From positions 58,748,801 through 58,812,800 of the forward strand of contig NW_020312848.1 of assembly GCF_003265705.1 (NCBI RefSeq): a stretch of DNA of 64,000 nucleotides, written 5' to 3'. The notes under the pieces are model-generated. The model had not been told where the DNA came from, ran no database searches, and was given only the letters and a program-made list of their open reading frames with translations. How positions within the stretch are numbered: the first letter of the stretch is position 1; the number at the start of each line of letters is the position of its first letter. The DNA comes from Callorhinus ursinus. Taxonomy: Eukaryota; Chordata; Mammalia; Carnivora; Otariidae. Below are positions 61,331 to 64,000 of the stretch, piece by piece. The position numbers were made by a program, and so were the translations under genes.

Positions 61331-62942
61331 TTGCAAGAAATAAAGGAAACATTATTTGTTTCTAAACAAGAGATTGTAACTACAGATTAATTGATGTAAT
61401 TGTATTCAAATGAGACTTTACTACTTGGCTGGGTCCCATGAAGGGTTAGTTTCTTTCTACACTTGCAGATGGTTGCTGTCAATCACCAGAAGAAATGGAT
61501 GATAAAACATAGACAGATTCTTAGAAATTCTACCCCAATTGTTGAAAAGCAACCCAAATCTTAATGAAACCAACGGTTTCCAAGAAAGCGTTTTAGGACC
61601 TTTGCCATATGGCACAGTTTGAAGGGTAAGAAAAAAAAATTGTGGGAAGCACCTAAATACTATTTTTTTCAAAATATAGTCTACAGATTACGTAAGTTCT
61701 GACTCCCTGAAATGTAACTGATTATATTACAATTATTCATTTATTTTGATCAACACAGATATTTCAACTAACCAGTTCTATCCATAGTAATAATGATACT
61801 GGATTCAGTAGAATTAGCTATTTACATTAATGAATATAAGTTATTGTTGCCAAACTACTACTTCACTTCATGCATCTCTAGACAATCTCTGAGAGCCATT
61901 TTCCAAAATACTTTCCAAAACATCTTTTAGCACTTCAGATCTTAACTACTTGTGAGTAAGTTTAAAAAAATGTTTATTTTAAAATGCCATGTAAATATAA
62001 TCATTTTTAGTTTATGTAAATGAGTTATAATCAGAATTTTGCTGCAGTGGTGGGAAAAACTAGGTTCTTGAGATAAAAAATTTTTTAACCTTTTAAGCGA
62101 CTTTTATTTTGGTTTCTATTACAATGTATAGATCTTTAAAAAGAACATGGATCAACCTAACTAAGTTTAGAAGAAGAAATGGGGGGCGTGTTCATATCAT
62201 ATGAGCATCAAAAGAGGTAAAAAAGCATGGCAGGTTAGCCTAAAGAATAATATATTCAAGCATCAAAATAGAAATTTTAAGTATTTGAATCGATACCATT
62301 CTGAAGAAACATAGGTCAACTATGTTTCTGTAGTGACTTATGTATCCTTATAGAGAGGTGGTAATTGTTCCTGACTTGGAGGATGCATTTTCAGGAGTAA
62401 AAAGTACCTTCTGAGAGCATGCAAACCAGCCATTCAATGACACTCAATAAAACCACATTTTCCGTATTCCAGCGTGTAAAGGTATTCCACTGGGATCACT
62501 TGCCCTCTGATAGGGACAAAACAGTATGTATCTCACTTCATCTTAAAATCCGCACAGGTACTTGGGTCACCAGTAGAAATAATTCATTTGCATCACCCCC
62601 AGGACCCAACATAGTAAAATATCACGAGCCTTCCTAGTATGTAAGTTGTTTGGGCATAAGATCTTAATCTGTGCTGCAGTAAATAAAGAAAAACTAGCTT
62701 CTCTCTTTATCCTGACTCTTTCCCCCAGAGTAGGATAATGTCTTGGTTTAGGAATCTATTTTCCAAGGTGGATGTGACAAGCACCAGAGGTGGACTGTGC
62801 TAAGTCCCTGTCAGGTCACACTCCTCCTCCACTGAGGAGGTCAAGGCTGGGGGGAGTAGAATTGGGTTTCAAGAAGTAATCCAAGAGGACGTATAGTGTC
62901 GCTGTTACTCTGAGGAGAGAACAGTCATAGAAGGGTACAAAA
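61331..62942. other. no gene; left flank of the NONO retrocopy
   Basis: Frames of 71-72 codons without motif. The last 50 to 100 bases (from roughly 62850) may be 5'-UTR of the retrocopied mRNA, because they run without a break into the pseudogene start and are more GC-rich than the flank; I cannot prove this without the parent mRNA. Confidence 0.5.
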
Positions 62943-64000
62943 ATGCAATAAAACCTTTAACTTGGAGAAACAAAACCATACTCCAAGGAAGCATCATCAG
63001 CATCACCACCAGCATCACCACCGCCACCAATACCTGCAAATGGACAAGCCAGCAGCCAAAGTAAAGGCTTGACTACTGACCTGAAGAATTTTAGGAAACT
63101 AGGAGAGAAGAACTTCACCCAATGTAGCCGGCTCTTTGTGGGCAATCTTCCTCCTGACATCACTGAGGAGGAGACGAGGAAACAACTTGAGAAATATGGG
63201 ATGTCAGGCAAAGTCCTCATTCATAAGGATAAGGGCTTTGGTTTTATCCGCTTGGAAACACGAACCCTAGGGCAGATGGCCAAAGTAGAGCTGGACAACA
63301 TGTCGCTCCGTGGAAGGCAGCTGCATGTGCGCTGTGCCTGCCATAGTACATCCCTGACAGTCTGAAACCTTCCCTGGTGATTCCAGTGAACTGCTGGAGG
63401 AAGCCTTTTTGGCCAGGTGGAAAGGGCTGTAGTCCTCGTGGATGATCGAGTAAGGCCCTCAGGAAAAGGCACTGCTGAATTCTCAGGGAAGCCAACTGCT
63501 CGGAAAGCTCTGGACAGGTGCAGTGAAGGTTCCTTCCTGTTAACCACATTGCCCTGGCCTGTGACTGTGGAGCCCATGGACCAGTTGGATGATGAAGAGG
63601 GACTTCCAGGGAAGCTGGTGATAAAGAACCAGCAGTTTCACAAGGAGGGAGAGCAGCCACCCGGATCTGCACAGCCTGGCTCCTCCGAGTGTGAGTATGC
63701 CCCGTGCTGGAAAGCACTCAGTGAGATGGAGAAGCAGCAGCAGGACCAAGTGGACCACAGCATCAAGAAGCTCGTGAGAAGCTGGAGATGGAGATGGAGG
63801 CTGCTCGCCATGAGCACCACGTCATGCTAATGAGACAGGATTTGATGAGGCGTCAAGAAGAACTTCAGAGGATGGAAGAGCTGCACAGCCAAGAAGGGCA
63901 AAAACGAAAGCAACTGGAGCTCAAGCAGGAGGAGGGGGGCAGGCTCCATGAGGAAGAGATGTGGTGGCAACAGGGAGAAATGAGGCAGCGACAGCAGGAA
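62943..64000 (+). pseudogene. NONO: NONO (p54nrb) processed pseudogene, partial at window end
   Basis: Retrocopy of NONO, a DBHS-family nuclear RNA/DNA-binding protein of paraspeckles. The copy follows NONO codon by codon without introns from the ATG at 62943: His/Gln/Pro-rich N-terminus, RRM1 with RNP motifs RLFVGNL and KGFGFIRL (63069-63365), RRM2 remains ([29 protein letters not shown]), the NOPS segment ([26 protein letters not shown]), and the start of the coiled coil ([11 protein letters not shown], later [11 protein letters not shown]). It is broken: 5 bases are lost right after ATG CA; the Gln/Pro repeat is contracted; CGA has become TGA at 63363-63365; about 2 bases are lost near 63370-63390 and 7 near 63405-63410; one base is lost near 63766-63770. 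The 98-, 137- and 157-codon frames are fragments or shadows. NOPS wording fits NONO rather than PSPC1 or SFPQ. It runs past the window end, so the poly(A) and right target duplication are not visible. Confidence 0.95.

Noticed and set aside
63244..63717. 157-codon minus frame, the longest in the window
   Set aside because: It is the antisense shadow of the NONO pseudogene, whose sense strand matches the known protein.

Overview
The window looks like AT-rich, non-coding nuclear DNA from a carnivore: an intergenic stretch, or possibly the inside of a long intron. I find no intact protein-coding gene, no RNA gene and no CRISPR array. The longest open frames (about 60-157 codons) are either shadows of repeats and of the pseudogene at the right edge, or chance frames. 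The main clue to the organism is a set of about 20 tRNA-derived Can-SINE (SINEC) copies with a 'GGCGCCTGGGTGGCTCAGT' type head, a CT-rich middle and an AATAAA/poly(A) tail. These are specific to Carnivora. From memory of family consensus, their body sequence fits a non-canid caniform (bear, seal or mustelid type) better than dog or cat; this is inference.

Layout. 1-2.9 kb is plain AT-rich sequence. 2.9-4.6 kb holds a cluster of four SINEs. 4.6-12.2 kb holds two old L2 relics and one L1-like relic. 12.2-16.7 kb holds five SINEs, a MIR, a GGAA-type purine tract and an old hAT-like relic. A nearly complete Tigger-type DNA transposon MITE with TA target duplications lies at 17.07-17.42 kb. An old L3/CR1 LINE relic lies at about 19.9-20.4 kb. 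21-31 kb carries MIR, L2 and hAT relics. 34.5-38.7 kb carries three full SINEs with clear target-site duplications. 39-48 kb is repeat-poor. An LTR-like element on the minus strand occupies about 48.1-49.0 kb, followed by a chain of L2 relics and more SINEs up to 60 kb. From 62943 to the window end lies a processed pseudogene of NONO (p54nrb), with a premature stop and several indels; it continues beyond the window.

Nothing here works together as a gene system. The content is layered retrotransposition: very old MIR, L2 and L3, middle-aged DNA transposons and an LTR, younger carnivore SINEs, and a retrocopied mRNA. SINE target duplications are A-rich at the expected side, as expected if L1 machinery placed them. 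I did not find an undescribed biological system. The more interesting points are the NONO retrocopy, the clean Tigger MITE, a 54-bp tandem duplication beside a SINE, structural variants among the SINEs, and several unstable homopolymers and microsatellites.
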